Part shown: one piece after another, positions 43,650-52,789 of the stretch | Layout of the letters: each line of letters begins with the position of its first letter | How positions within the stretch are numbered: position 1 is the stretch's first letter | Source of the DNA: an uncultured Prevotellaceae bacterium | GTDB lineage: Bacteria; Bacteroidota; Bacteroidia; Bacteroidales; Bacteroidaceae | Direction of reading: 5' to 3' | NCBI GenBank assembly: GCA_900543815.1 | Contig: UQST01000001.1 | Coordinates: 1-64,000, forward strand | Length of the DNA: 64,000 bases | Made by a program: the position numbers and the translations under genes | Notes under the pieces: generated by a model | What the model saw: only the letters and a program-made list of their open reading frames with translations | Databases searched by the model: none | What the model was told of the DNA's origin: nothing

Positions 43650-45827
43650 ATGGATATAGATAAGATCAATCTCACAGCCGAGTTGAAGCGTTATTTCGGC
43701 TTCGATGCATTCAAAGGCGACCAGGAAGCAATCATCAAGAATGTGCTTCGTGGGAAGGATACATTTGTGCTTATGCCTACGGGCGGCGGCAAGTCTCTCT
43801 GCTACCAGTTGCCTGCTCTGCTTATGGAGGGCACGGCCATTGTCATCTCCCCCCTCATCGCATTGATGAAGAATCAGGTTGATGCGGTGCGCATGGTGAG
43901 TGACAATGACGATGTGGCGCATTTCCTCAACTCCTCGCTCAGCAAGGCGCAGGTGGATGCGGTACGGCAGGGAGTGATGTCGGGCCGCACGAAGTTGTTG
44001 TATGTAGCCCCCGAATCGCTGACCAAGGAGGAGAACGTGGAGTTCCTCTCGGGCGTGAAAATCAGTTTCTACGCCGTGGATGAGGCGCATTGCATCTCTG
44101 AGTGGGGCCATGACTTCCGTCCCGAGTACCGTCGCATACGTCCGCTGGTCAACCAGATAGGCGTGGCGCCCGTCATTGCACTCACGGCCACTGCCACCGA
44201 CAAGGTGCGCGGTGACATCAAGAAGAGCCTGGGCATCATGGATGCGGTGGAGTTCAAGAGCTCATTCAACCGCCCCAACCTCTATTACGAAGTGCGTCCC
44301 AAGACCGCCAATGTGGAGAAGGACATCATACGCTTCATCCTCCAGCACAAGGGCAAGAGCGGTATCATCTACTGCCTGAGCCGCAAGAAGGTGGAGGAGC
44401 TGGCCGAGGTGCTGCGTGCCAACAACATCAATGCGCGCGCCTACCACGCCGGTATGGATTCCCAGGTGAGGAGCCAGACCCAGGACGACTTCATCATGGA
44501 GCGCCTGGATGTCATCGTGGCCACCATCGCATTCGGCATGGGCATTGACAAGCCCGACGTGCGTTTCGTCATACATTACGATATACCCAAGAGCCTCGAG
44601 GGCTACTACCAGGAGACCGGGCGTGCCGGCCGCGATGGGGGAGAGGGCATCTGCCTCACCTTCTACTCGCCCAAGGACGTGCGCAAGCTGGAGAAGTTCA
44701 TGGAAGGAAAGCCCGTGTCGGAGCAGGACATAGGCCGGCAGCTCATCCAGGAGACAGCCGCCTATGCCGAGACATCGGTGTGCCGACGCAAGTTCCTGCT
44801 CCATTACTTTGGCGAGGAGTACGGGCGCGACAATTGTGACAACTGCGACAACTGCCGCCATCCCCACAATCGGGTGGAGGCCACAGAGTACCTGCGCCAC
44901 CTGCTCACCGTGCTGGCTGCCCTCAAGGATAAGTTCAAGGCCAATTATGTGACCGATGTGCTCACCGGCCGCGAGACCGATGAGGTGCAGGCCCACAGGC
45001 ACGGCGAACTGGAGTGCTTCGGCTGTGGCGACAACCACGAAGCGCACTTCTGGAACTCCCTCATACGTCAGGCCATGATAGCCGGCTATGTGGAAAAGGA
45101 AGTGGAGAACTATGGACTGCTCCGTCTGACCGCAGCAGGAAAGGAGTTCCTCAAGCATCCTACACCCTTCCAGATGCTTGAGGATGTGGAGTTTGACGCA
45201 GGCGATGACTCTGCCGACGGCGAGACTTCGGTGCTCAATGAAGCTCTGCTCTCCATGCTGCGCGGCTTGCGCAGCGACATTGCCAAGGAGAAGGAGGTGC
45301 CGCCCTACGTTATCTTCCAGGACGTATCGCTTGAGGATATGGCCACCTTCTGTCCTACCACGCTCGAGGAACTGCAGAACGTGCGCGGAGTGGGCGAGGG
45401 AAAGGTGCTCCGCTACGGCAAGAAGTTCTGCCAGCTCATACAGGACTATTGCGAGGAGAACGACATCCAACCCGTGGATGACCTGCGTGTGCGCACACTG
45501 GTAAACAAGAGCAAGCGCAAGGTGGATATCATACAGGCCATCGACCGCCGCGTGATGCTCGATGACCTGGCGCATGCCCAGGGGCTCAGCATGGAGGAGC
45601 TGCTCGATGAGATAGAGGCTATCGTGTATAGCGGTACCAAACTGAATATCAAGTATTACCTGGATGAGGCGCTCGACGAGGACCACGTGGAGGACATCTA
45701 CGACTACTTCCTCGAGGACTCCGAGACCGATGACCTCGATGAGGCACTGGATGAGCTGGGCGGTGAATACACCGAGGAGGAGGTGCGCCTGGTGCGTGTC
45801 CAGTTCCTCTCCGACTATGCCAACTGA
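43650..45827 (+). CDS. recQ: ATP-dependent DNA helicase RecQ (second, with HRDC domain)
   Basis: This 725-residue helicase starts at ATG 43650 (a GTG lies one codon upstream). Walker A TGGGKS has Lys48 and the DEAH box is at 144-147 in AVDEAHCISEWGHDFRPEY. The zinc site is CRRKFLLHYFGEEYG followed by CDNCDNC. A winged-helix region follows, then an HRDC domain at about 530-605 (LEELQNVRGVGEGKVLRYG). About 120 extra residues at the C-terminus end in a very acidic tail (EDSETDDLDEALDELGGEY). This is the longer, canonical RecQ; the copy at 14041 lacks the HRDC part. Confidence 0.95.
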   Translation: MDIDKINLTAELKRYFGFDAFKGDQEAIIKNVLRGKDTFVLMPTGGGKSLCYQLPALLMEGTAIVISPLIALMKNQVDAVRMVSDNDDVAHFLNSSLSKAQVDAVRQGVMSGRTKLLYVAPESLTKEENVEFLSGVKISFYAVDEAHCISEWGHDFRPEYRRIRPLVNQIGVAPVIALTATATDKVRGDIKKSLGIMDAVEFKSSFNRPNLYYEVRPKTANVEKDIIRFILQHKGKSGIIYCLSRKKVEELAEVLRANNINARAYHAGMDSQVRSQTQDDFIMERLDVIVATIAFGMGIDKPDVRFVIHYDIPKSLEGYYQETGRAGRDGGEGICLTFYSPKDVRKLEKFMEGKPVSEQDIGRQLIQETAAYAETSVCRRKFLLHYFGEEYGRDNCDNCDNCRHPHNRVEATEYLRHLLTVLAALKDKFKANYVTDVLTGRETDEVQAHRHGELECFGCGDNHEAHFWNSLIRQAMIAGYVEKEVENYGLLRLTAAGKEFLKHPTPFQMLEDVEFDAGDDSADGETSVLNEALLSMLRGLRSDIAKEKEVPPYVIFQDVSLEDMATFCPTTLEELQNVRGVGEGKVLRYGKKFCQLIQDYCEENDIQPVDDLRVRTLVNKSKRKVDIIQAIDRRVMLDDLAHAQGLSMEELLDEIEAIVYSGTKLNIKYYLDEALDEDHVEDIYDYFLEDSETDDLDEALDELGGEYTEEEVRLVRVQFLSDYAN

Positions 45828-45856
45828 CCCGCCTGCCGGCTTACGGAATATCACAC

Positions 45857-45898
45857 CTGCCGCCCCGCTGGATATTCCAGCGGGGCGGCAGTCTTTTT
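45857..45898 (+). terminator. Strong terminator after second recQ
   Basis: A perfect 15-bp GC-rich stem (CTGCCGCCCCGCTGG, 45857-45871, with 45877-45891), a 5-nt loop and TCTTTTT. Confidence 0.92.
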
Positions 45899-46030
45899 CA
45901 GCGCATCTCTGGAAATTTGGGAGAAGGGGCGCCTGGTGGGCATGAGCATGTGGAAACGTATGGCTCACAGCCCCCATGGGCATGGCCTGTCGTGCAGAGG
46001 GATTGACCCCGGATGGTTGCTCCAGAAACC

Positions 46031-46108
46031 GCAGCGCGCTGCAATGGCGGATGCAGCGCGCTGCGATGCCCGTCGAAGCACGCTGCGTTGCCACATGCAC
46101 CGCTATGC
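46031..46108. repeat. Palindrome array D: four 12-bp cores, 22-bp spacing
   Basis: Cores at 46031, 46053, 46075 and 46097 (GCAGCGCGCTGC twice, GAAGCACGCTGC, GCACCGCTATGC). The left flank, read on the minus strand, GGTTTCTGGAGCAACC, resembles the right flank of arrays C and E, so D is inserted in the opposite direction. The remaining parts of the 507-bp gap 45828-46334 hold no gene. Confidence 0.94.
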
Positions 46109-46304
46109 ATAATCCCGTCCAAAATCATCCCCGGATTCCTTCAATCCATCCTTGTGGGGGAGGTCATGCTTCTGCCCCGGTCCCTCCATCGGATCGGGTG
46201 ACATTCAGGAGCGTTCTTCACCCTCTTTTTCAAAAAAAAGCATAAAAAGGAGGAGTGCGCAAAATCAAGTGGCGCAAACAATTCCCGCCCTCAATAAATT
46301 TTCA

Positions 46305-46312
46305 TATCTTTG
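46305..46312 (+). promoter_or_regulatory. -7 box (TATCTTTG) of guaB operon
   Basis: TATCTTTG followed by GCA, 22 bp before the guaB ATG. The -33 element is not obvious. Confidence 0.55.
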
Positions 46313-46334
46313 CACGCAATATAAACTAAAGGTT

Positions 46335-47813
46335 ATGGCATCATTTATTGCAGACAAGATTGTAATGGACGGTCTTACCTATGACGACGTCCTGCTGATT
46401 CCCGCTTATTCAGAAGTGCTGCCCCGCACAGTGGAGTTGACCACGCGCTTCTCGCGCAACATCGAACTCAAGATTCCGTTTGTGACAGCCGCTATGGACA
46501 CTGTCACCGAATCGACCATGGCTATTGCCATCGCCCGTGAAGGCGGTATCGGTGTGATCCATAAGAATATGAGCATCGAGGAACAGGCTCGTCAGGTGGC
46601 CATCGTGAAGCGTGCCGAGAATGGTATGATCTACGACCCCGTGACCATCCGTCGCGATGGGACAGTAGAGGATGCGCTTGCCCTCATGGCCGAGTACCAT
46701 ATCGGTGGCATACCTGTAGTGGATGGCGAGCGTCATCTGGTGGGTATCGTGACCAACCGTGACCTGCGCTTCGAGCAGAACATGAAGCGTCCCATCGTGG
46801 AGGTGATGACCAGCGAGAACCTGGTGACCACGCATGCCAAGACTGACCTGGCCGCTGCAGCCATGATTCTGCAGGAGAACAAGATTGAGAAGTTGCCTGT
46901 GGTGGATGAGGACAACAAGCTTGTGGGCCTCATTACATACAAGGACATTACCAAGGCCAAGGACAAGCCCATGGCCTGCAAGGACAATCTGGGACGCCTT
47001 CGTGTGGCTGCCGGTGTGGGTGTGACCACCGATACCCTGGAGCGCATGCAGGCTCTGGTGGATGCCGGAGTGGATGCCATCGTGATCGACACCGCCCACG
47101 GACACAGCAAGTACGTGATAGAGAAGCTCAAGGAAGCCAAGCAGAATTTCCCCAACGTGGATATCGTGGTGGGCAACGTGGCCACTGGCGAGGCTGCACG
47201 CATGCTGGCAGAGGCCGGTGCCGACGGTGTCAAGGTGGGTATCGGTCCGGGCAGCATCTGCACCACACGTGTAGTGGCAGGTGTGGGTGTACCCCAGTTG
47301 AGCGCCATCTACGATGTGGCAAGTGCCCTGCAGGGTACTGGTGTGCCCCTCATTGCCGACGGTGGTCTGCGCTACAGCGGTGACGTGGTCAAGGCTCTGG
47401 CAGCAGGTGGCTACTGCGTGATGATTGGCTCGCTGGTGGCCGGCACCGAGGAGAGTCCCGGCGATACCATCATTTACAACGGCCGTAAATTCAAGAGCTA
47501 TCGCGGCATGGGTTCGCTGGAGGCCATGGAGTGCGGCAGCAAGGACCGCTACTTCCAGGCTGGCGTGAAGGATGCCAAGAAGCTGGTACCCGAAGGCATC
47601 GCCGGTCGTGTGCCCTACAAGGGCTCTGTGCAGGAGGTCATCTACCAGCTCATCGGCGGCCTGCGCAGTGGTATGGGCTATTGCGGAGCCAACACCATCG
47701 AGGCTCTGCACGATGCCAAGTTTGTGCGTATAACCAATGCCGGCGTGCTGGAGAGCCATCCCCACGATGTGACTATCACCAGTGAGGCTCCCAACTACAG
47801 CCGTCCTCAGTAA
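46335..47813 (+). CDS. guaB: IMP dehydrogenase
   Basis: This 492-residue enzyme oxidises IMP to XMP, the committed step to GMP. The catalytic Cys309 is in GPGSICTTRVV. Two CBS domains are inserted at about 95-205. The N-terminus (LTYDDVLLIPAYSEVLP) is typical. The start at 46335 matches the family; the longer open frame upstream is intergenic. It heads a run of closely spaced genes for envelope chaperones and mutL. Confidence 0.97.
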   Translation: MASFIADKIVMDGLTYDDVLLIPAYSEVLPRTVELTTRFSRNIELKIPFVTAAMDTVTESTMAIAIAREGGIGVIHKNMSIEEQARQVAIVKRAENGMIYDPVTIRRDGTVEDALALMAEYHIGGIPVVDGERHLVGIVTNRDLRFEQNMKRPIVEVMTSENLVTTHAKTDLAAAAMILQENKIEKLPVVDEDNKLVGLITYKDITKAKDKPMACKDNLGRLRVAAGVGVTTDTLERMQALVDAGVDAIVIDTAHGHSKYVIEKLKEAKQNFPNVDIVVGNVATGEAARMLAEAGADGVKVGIGPGSICTTRVVAGVGVPQLSAIYDVASALQGTGVPLIADGGLRYSGDVVKALAAGGYCVMIGSLVAGTEESPGDTIIYNGRKFKSYRGMGSLEAMECGSKDRYFQAGVKDAKKLVPEGIAGRVPYKGSVQEVIYQLIGGLRSGMGYCGANTIEALHDAKFVRITNAGVLESHPHDVTITSEAPNYSRPQ

Positions 47814-47830
47814 CCAACCCATACAGACAA

Positions 47831-49255
47831 ATGAAGAAGACCCTGCTGCTTCTGTTCTCACTGGTGTGCGGTGCAAGCCTTCATGCGCAGGATGACCCCG
47901 TGGTGATGCGCGTGAATGGGCAGCCCGTGCTCCGCAGTGAGTTTGAGTACAATTACAATAAGAACAACTCCGAAGGCGTAGTAGATAAGAAGAGTGTGGA
48001 GGAATACGCACAGCTCTATGCCGACTACAAGCTGAAGGTGATGGCGGCCAAGGATGCCCGCCTGGACACTCTGAGCAGTTTCCAGAAGGAGTTCCGCCTC
48101 TATCGCGACCAGCAGATACGCCCCATGCTCATCCCTGCCGGGGCTGTAGATGTGGAGTGCCGCGCCTATTACGACCATATTCTGGCCAGTCTGGGCGGCA
48201 AAGAGCTGGTTCAGCCGGCCCACATATTCCTGCGTGTACCGCAGAACGCCAGCCAGCAGGAGCAGGAGGCTGTCAAGGTGCGCATCGATTCTGTCTATGC
48301 CGCATTGCAGTCGGGAGCCGACTTCGGCGAGTTGGCCAAGCAGGTGTCGCAGGATCCGCAGACTGCCGTACACGGCGGCATGCTCCCCTGGATCGGCCCC
48401 AACCAGACTCTGAAGGAGTTTGAAGACGTGGTCTATTCGCTTGAGGTGGGCAAGTACTCCGAGCCGTTCCTCTCCACGGTGGGCTATCATGTGGTCAAGC
48501 TCATGGGCAAGAAGCCTCTCGAGACCTACGAGCAGCTCAAGCCCAACATACAGCGTTACCTGGAGAGCCAGGGTCTGGAGAACCAGCTGTCGGCCAACGT
48601 GCTCGATTCGCTGGTGGAGCAGTCAGGTTCCCAGAAGACTGTGGAACAGATTCTGGACGAGGAGACCGAGCGCCTCTGTGCCCAGGATGCCAGCCTGAAG
48701 TACCTCGTGCAGGAATACTATGAGGGCCTGCTCCTCTTCGAAGAATGCTCGCGCGAGGTGTGGGAGCCAGCCAAGACCGACACCGCAGGCATGAAGAAGT
48801 TCTTCAAGGCCAATAAGAAAAAGTATGCGTGGAGCGAACCGCATTTCCGCGGAGTGCTCTATTATTGCCAGAACGCCCGGGATGTGAAGGCCGTGAAGAA
48901 GGCTCTGAAGAAGGTGGATGAGAGCCACTGGACAGACAGCATCCGCCATCAGTTCAACAAGGACAGCGTGACCGTGCGTATGGAACACCGCATGTTTGTC
49001 AAGGGCGAGAACGGTCAGGTTGATCGTCTGGCATTCAAGGACAAGAAGGCCGAAGTGAAGGAGATGACCGGATTCCCCTATGTGGCCGTTGTGGGAAAGG
49101 TGCTCAAGAAGGGCCCCAAGGAGTGGACCGACGTGAGCAACCAGCTTGTAGGCGACTACCAGCGCCACCGCGAGGAGGCTTTCGTCAAGGAGCTCCGCCA
49201 GCGCTACACTGTGGAGATAGACTCCGAGGCACTCAAGACAGTGAACAAACATTGA
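47831..49255 (+). CDS. Periplasmic parvulin-type peptidyl-prolyl isomerase
   Basis: This 474-residue protein has a signal peptide (LLLLFSLVCGASLHAQ). One parvulin domain at about 130-235 contains PAHIFLRVP, FGELAKQVSQDP and GGMLPWIGPNQ. Helical regions flank it on both sides, as in PpiD/SurA-type chaperones for outer-membrane proteins. It begins 17 bp after guaB and 10 bp before the next parvulin gene. Confidence 0.88.
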   Translation: MKKTLLLLFSLVCGASLHAQDDPVVMRVNGQPVLRSEFEYNYNKNNSEGVVDKKSVEEYAQLYADYKLKVMAAKDARLDTLSSFQKEFRLYRDQQIRPMLIPAGAVDVECRAYYDHILASLGGKELVQPAHIFLRVPQNASQQEQEAVKVRIDSVYAALQSGADFGELAKQVSQDPQTAVHGGMLPWIGPNQTLKEFEDVVYSLEVGKYSEPFLSTVGYHVVKLMGKKPLETYEQLKPNIQRYLESQGLENQLSANVLDSLVEQSGSQKTVEQILDEETERLCAQDASLKYLVQEYYEGLLLFEECSREVWEPAKTDTAGMKKFFKANKKKYAWSEPHFRGVLYYCQNARDVKAVKKALKKVDESHWTDSIRHQFNKDSVTVRMEHRMFVKGENGQVDRLAFKDKKAEVKEMTGFPYVAVVGKVLKKGPKEWTDVSNQLVGDYQRHREEAFVKELRQRYTVEIDSEALKTVNKH

Positions 49256-49265
49256 TTAGACTTTT

Positions 49266-50627
49266 ATGAGAAAAGGCAATAAGTATATTCTGCTCCTTGC
49301 CGCGTTCCTCTCTGCAGTCACATCGCTCGCACAGAAGAATGTGGTGGATGAAATCGTTTGGGTGGTGGGCGACGAGCCCATACTGCGCTCCGACGTGGAG
49401 AAGCGGCGCAATGAGTATGGCAGTTCAATAAGCGGCAACCCCTACTGCGTCATCCCTGAGCAGCTGGCCGTACAGAAACTCTTCCTCCATCAGGCCGCCA
49501 TCGACAGCATCGAGGTGACCGATGCTGAGGTGAACCCATACGTGGAGCAGGACATCAACGAGAAGGTGCTCATGGCAGGGTCAAAGGAGAAGCTCGAAGA
49601 GTACATGCAGATGAACATGAAGCAGATACGCGAGGAACTCTTTGACCAATACAAGAGCGAGCTCACGGCACGCAAGATGCGTGACCAGCTGACCTCCGAT
49701 ATCAAGGTCACCCCTGCCGAGGTGCGCCGCTTCTTCAAGGACGTTCCCGAGGACAGCCTGCCCCTCATCCCCACTCAGGTGGAGGTGCAGGTGCTGGTGC
49801 TCCAGCCTCGCATCAAGCAGGAGGAGATAGACCGCGTGAAGGACATCTTGCGTAGCTATGCCGAGAGGGTGAGCAATGGCTCCACCTCCTTTGGCACCTT
49901 GGCACGGCTCTATAGCGAGGACCCCGGAAGCGCCAGGCAGGGTGGCGAGCTCCCCTTTATGGGCCGTGGCGAGTTGGACCCCGCATTTGCCAATGTGGCT
50001 TTCTCCCTTACCGACCCCTCCAAAGTGAGCAAGATAGTGAAAAGTGACTTCGGCTATCACATCATACAGCTCATTGAGAAGCGTGGCGATAAGCTCAAGT
50101 GCCGCCATATCCTCAAGCGTCCCGAGGTGGCGCAGGCCGATATCGATACTGCCATGGCGCATCTCGACTCCATTGCCGAAGATATCCGCACCCAGAAGAT
50201 AAGCTTTGAGAATGCTGTGCTCTTTGCCTCTGATGACAAGGACTCGCGCAACAACCATGGCATCCTGACCAATACCAAGGAGAACGGAGACCGCACCACC
50301 CGCTTTGAGATGAGCGAGTTGTCGGCTGTCTCCAGTGATCTGGCGCGTGTGGTAGAGGGTATGCAGACGGGCGAAATCTCCAAGCCCTTCACCATGGTCA
50401 ACTCTAAAGGAAGCACTGTATGCGCCCTTGTCCGCCTGAAGAGCCGCATCAAGTCGCATCGGGCCAACATTGCCGAGGACTTCCAAGTGCTCAAGGACGT
50501 GGTGGAGAACCAGCGAAGTCAGGAGCGCATCCTCAGTTGGATCAAGGAGAAACAGAAGAGCACCTACATACGCATCAATCCTGACTGGCGCGACTGCGAG
50601 TTTCAGTATCCTGGATGGGTGAAGTGA
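49266..50627 (+). CDS. SurA-like periplasmic chaperone / peptidyl-prolyl isomerase
   Basis: This 453-residue protein has a signal peptide (ILLLAAFLSAVTSLAQ), a SurA_N-like domain (VVDEIVWVVGDEPILRSDVE), one clear parvulin domain at about 170-275 (GGELPFMGRGELDP, SDFGYHIIQLIEKRG) and a second degenerate one to about 380. SurA escorts beta-barrel proteins across the periplasm. It lies immediately before an LptA/OstA-like gene (1 bp gap), in a clear outer-membrane biogenesis unit. Confidence 0.9.
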   Translation: MRKGNKYILLLAAFLSAVTSLAQKNVVDEIVWVVGDEPILRSDVEKRRNEYGSSISGNPYCVIPEQLAVQKLFLHQAAIDSIEVTDAEVNPYVEQDINEKVLMAGSKEKLEEYMQMNMKQIREELFDQYKSELTARKMRDQLTSDIKVTPAEVRRFFKDVPEDSLPLIPTQVEVQVLVLQPRIKQEEIDRVKDILRSYAERVSNGSTSFGTLARLYSEDPGSARQGGELPFMGRGELDPAFANVAFSLTDPSKVSKIVKSDFGYHIIQLIEKRGDKLKCRHILKRPEVAQADIDTAMAHLDSIAEDIRTQKISFENAVLFASDDKDSRNNHGILTNTKENGDRTTRFEMSELSAVSSDLARVVEGMQTGEISKPFTMVNSKGSTVCALVRLKSRIKSHRANIAEDFQVLKDVVENQRSQERILSWIKEKQKSTYIRINPDWRDCEFQYPGWVK

Positions 50628-50628
50628 G

Positions 50629-52287
50629 ATGAACCGTAGAGTAAGTCTCGTATGTCTGATAGCACTGTTTGGCGTATGTCTGCTTGGAGCCATGCCTCCC
50701 GTCAAACGGGCTTCCACCGACAGCCGGAGCAAGGAGAACTCCAGCAGTCAGGTGTACTTGCTGCATGCCGATAAACTGTATTTCGATGACCATATAAGGC
50801 CTGACGCGCAGTTCCTGGTGGGCAATGTGCAGTTCCGGCACGATGATGTGCTCATGTACTGCGACAGTGCGTTGTTCTTCAAAGCCACCAACTCCTTTGA
50901 TGCCTACGGCCATGTAAGGATGGTGCAGGGCGATACCCTTTCGCTCACAGGCGAGATACTCTATTATAACGGCCTTGACCAGATAGCCCGGGTGCGCCGT
51001 AATGTGGTGCTGCGACACCGCGAGAGCACCCTCTACACCGATAGTCTCGACTATGACAAGCTCTATGGCATGGGCTACTTCTTCGAGGGCGGACGCCTGC
51101 TCGACCAGGAGAATGAGCTCACGAGCGACTGGGGAGAATACACTCCAGCCACACGCGAGGCAGTGTTCAACTATAATGTGAAGCTGGTGAACCCTGCTCC
51201 GCCACGCAGCGCACAGACCACCTTGGTATCTGACACCCTGCATTATAATACCGGCACAGGCATTGCCCACATCGTTGGACCCTCCAACATCGAGCATGGA
51301 AGCAGCCACATCTACTCCGAGCTCGGCTATTACGACTCGAAGGCAAACCTTTCGTATCTGCTCAACAGGAGCATCCTCACCAATGAGGGCAAGCGTCTGG
51401 TGGGCGACAGTGTGGTGTGGGATGGCGAGCACAAGGTGGGAAAAGCCTTCGGCAACATCGTTTATACCGATGCCGCAAACAAGAACATGTTCACGGGCAA
51501 CTATTGTCTATACAATGACAGCACGGGTTACTCCGAGGCCGCAGACAGTGCCGTTGCCATCGACTTCTCGCAGAAAGATACCCTCTATGCGCATGCCGAC
51601 ACCTTCAAGGTGTTCACCTATAACATCCGCACCGACAGTGTCTATCGCGTGATGCACGCTTACAGGCACATGAGAGCGTACCGCCGCGACATCCAGGCCG
51701 TGTGTGATTCATTGGTATTCAACGGTCAGGACTCCGTGATGACCATGTACCACGACCCCATCTTGTGGCAGGAAGGACAACAGCTGCTGGGTGAGGAGAT
51801 CAAGGCATTCTTCAACGACAGCACCATCGACAGCGTGCAGGTACTCCGCCAGGCCCTTTCGGTGGAGCGGTTGGACAGCATCCATTACAATCAGATAACG
51901 GGCAATGAGATGCATACGTACTTTAGGGATGGCGAGGTATATCTCTCTACGTCCATCGGCAATGTGTATGTAAACTATTTCCACATGGGTGAGGACAGCA
52001 TCCTGGCAGACATGAACCGTACAGAGACCACATTCCTCAAGATATTCCTCAAGGATCGCAAGGTGGACAAGATATGGATGCCGGCCGCTACGGGTAGCTT
52101 CTATCCCATCCCGCTCATCCCTGCCGACATGCTCTATGTGGAGAACTTCGCATGGTTTGACTATGTGCGACCAGTGGACAAGCACGATATCTTTGAATGG
52201 AGACCCAAGAAGGCGGGCTCTGAATTGAAGAAGATAACCCGCAGGGAGGCTCCTAAGCAGAAACTTTCAAACATCAAAAAGAAATAG
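50629..52287 (+). CDS. LptA/OstA-like periplasmic protein
   Basis: This 552-residue protein has a signal sequence (LVCLIALFGVCLLGAMP). Residues about 40-250 show the repeating beta-jellyroll pattern of the OstA/LptA domain (VYLLHADKLYFDDH, AYGHVRMVQGDTLSLTGE). It is longer than E. coli LptA (185 residues), as is usual for the Bacteroidetes OstA-like proteins. A role in LPS bridging is inferred from the fold; LptB lies elsewhere in this window (33443). Confidence 0.85.
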   Translation: MNRRVSLVCLIALFGVCLLGAMPPVKRASTDSRSKENSSSQVYLLHADKLYFDDHIRPDAQFLVGNVQFRHDDVLMYCDSALFFKATNSFDAYGHVRMVQGDTLSLTGEILYYNGLDQIARVRRNVVLRHRESTLYTDSLDYDKLYGMGYFFEGGRLLDQENELTSDWGEYTPATREAVFNYNVKLVNPAPPRSAQTTLVSDTLHYNTGTGIAHIVGPSNIEHGSSHIYSELGYYDSKANLSYLLNRSILTNEGKRLVGDSVVWDGEHKVGKAFGNIVYTDAANKNMFTGNYCLYNDSTGYSEAADSAVAIDFSQKDTLYAHADTFKVFTYNIRTDSVYRVMHAYRHMRAYRRDIQAVCDSLVFNGQDSVMTMYHDPILWQEGQQLLGEEIKAFFNDSTIDSVQVLRQALSVERLDSIHYNQITGNEMHTYFRDGEVYLSTSIGNVYVNYFHMGEDSILADMNRTETTFLKIFLKDRKVDKIWMPAATGSFYPIPLIPADMLYVENFAWFDYVRPVDKHDIFEWRPKKAGSELKKITRREAPKQKLSNIKKK

Positions 52288-52290
52288 GTT

Positions 52291-52587
52291 ATGGGAATGT
52301 TCAATACAAGAAAGCCGCGTAAGTTCCGTTCCGTACATATCTATACCGACGAGAGCCGCGAGAAGCTTGAGAAGTTGGTGCGTGATGTGAAGCGCGAACA
52401 AGGCATGCTCGAGGAGGAGAATAAGCCCTATGACCCAGCCAAGTTCAAGGGTAAGTTCGGGCAATATACACCTCGCGTCCAGCGTCACAAGGAATCGTCT
52501 TTCCGCATGGGATGGCCTGTGGTGATAGTGCTCCTGCTGGCGCTGATGCTTGTGTGGCGCTTCCTGCTCAGCGGTACCACCTATTAA
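52291..52587 (+). CDS. Small single-helix membrane protein
   Basis: This 98-residue protein has a basic N-terminus (FNTRKPRKFRSVHIYTDESR), a charged helix and one transmembrane segment at about 73-92 (GWPVVIVLLLALMLVWRFLL). It starts 3 bp after the OstA-like gene, so it belongs to that operon. No family name is known to me. Confidence 0.78.
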   Translation: MGMFNTRKPRKFRSVHIYTDESREKLEKLVRDVKREQGMLEEENKPYDPAKFKGKFGQYTPRVQRHKESSFRMGWPVVIVLLLALMLVWRFLLSGTTY

Positions 52588-52590
52588 ATG

Positions 52591-52745
52591 ATGTGAGGTA
52601 GCCCCTTGGAACCAATAGCCCCACCTGTCTCGAAATGTGAGGTAGCCCCTTGGGAACAACGGCCTCGCCTTTTGAAAGACATGAGGCAGTCCCTTGGAGG
52701 CAATAACTCCACCTGTTGAGAGATGTGGTGCAGCCCTTTGGACAT
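52591..52745. repeat. 44-bp tandem array between the small membrane protein and mutL
   Basis: Units start at 52591, 52635, 52679 and 52723 (the last partial), each beginning AYRTGAGGYAGYCCCTTGG or close to it. Spacing is exactly 44 bp. The second half of each unit (for example GCCCCACCTG) is roughly the inverse of the first (GAGGTAGCCCC). Confidence 0.93.
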
Positions 52746-52789
52746 ACATAATATATAATAGTAGAGAAACAGACACAAAAGAGTAGCCG

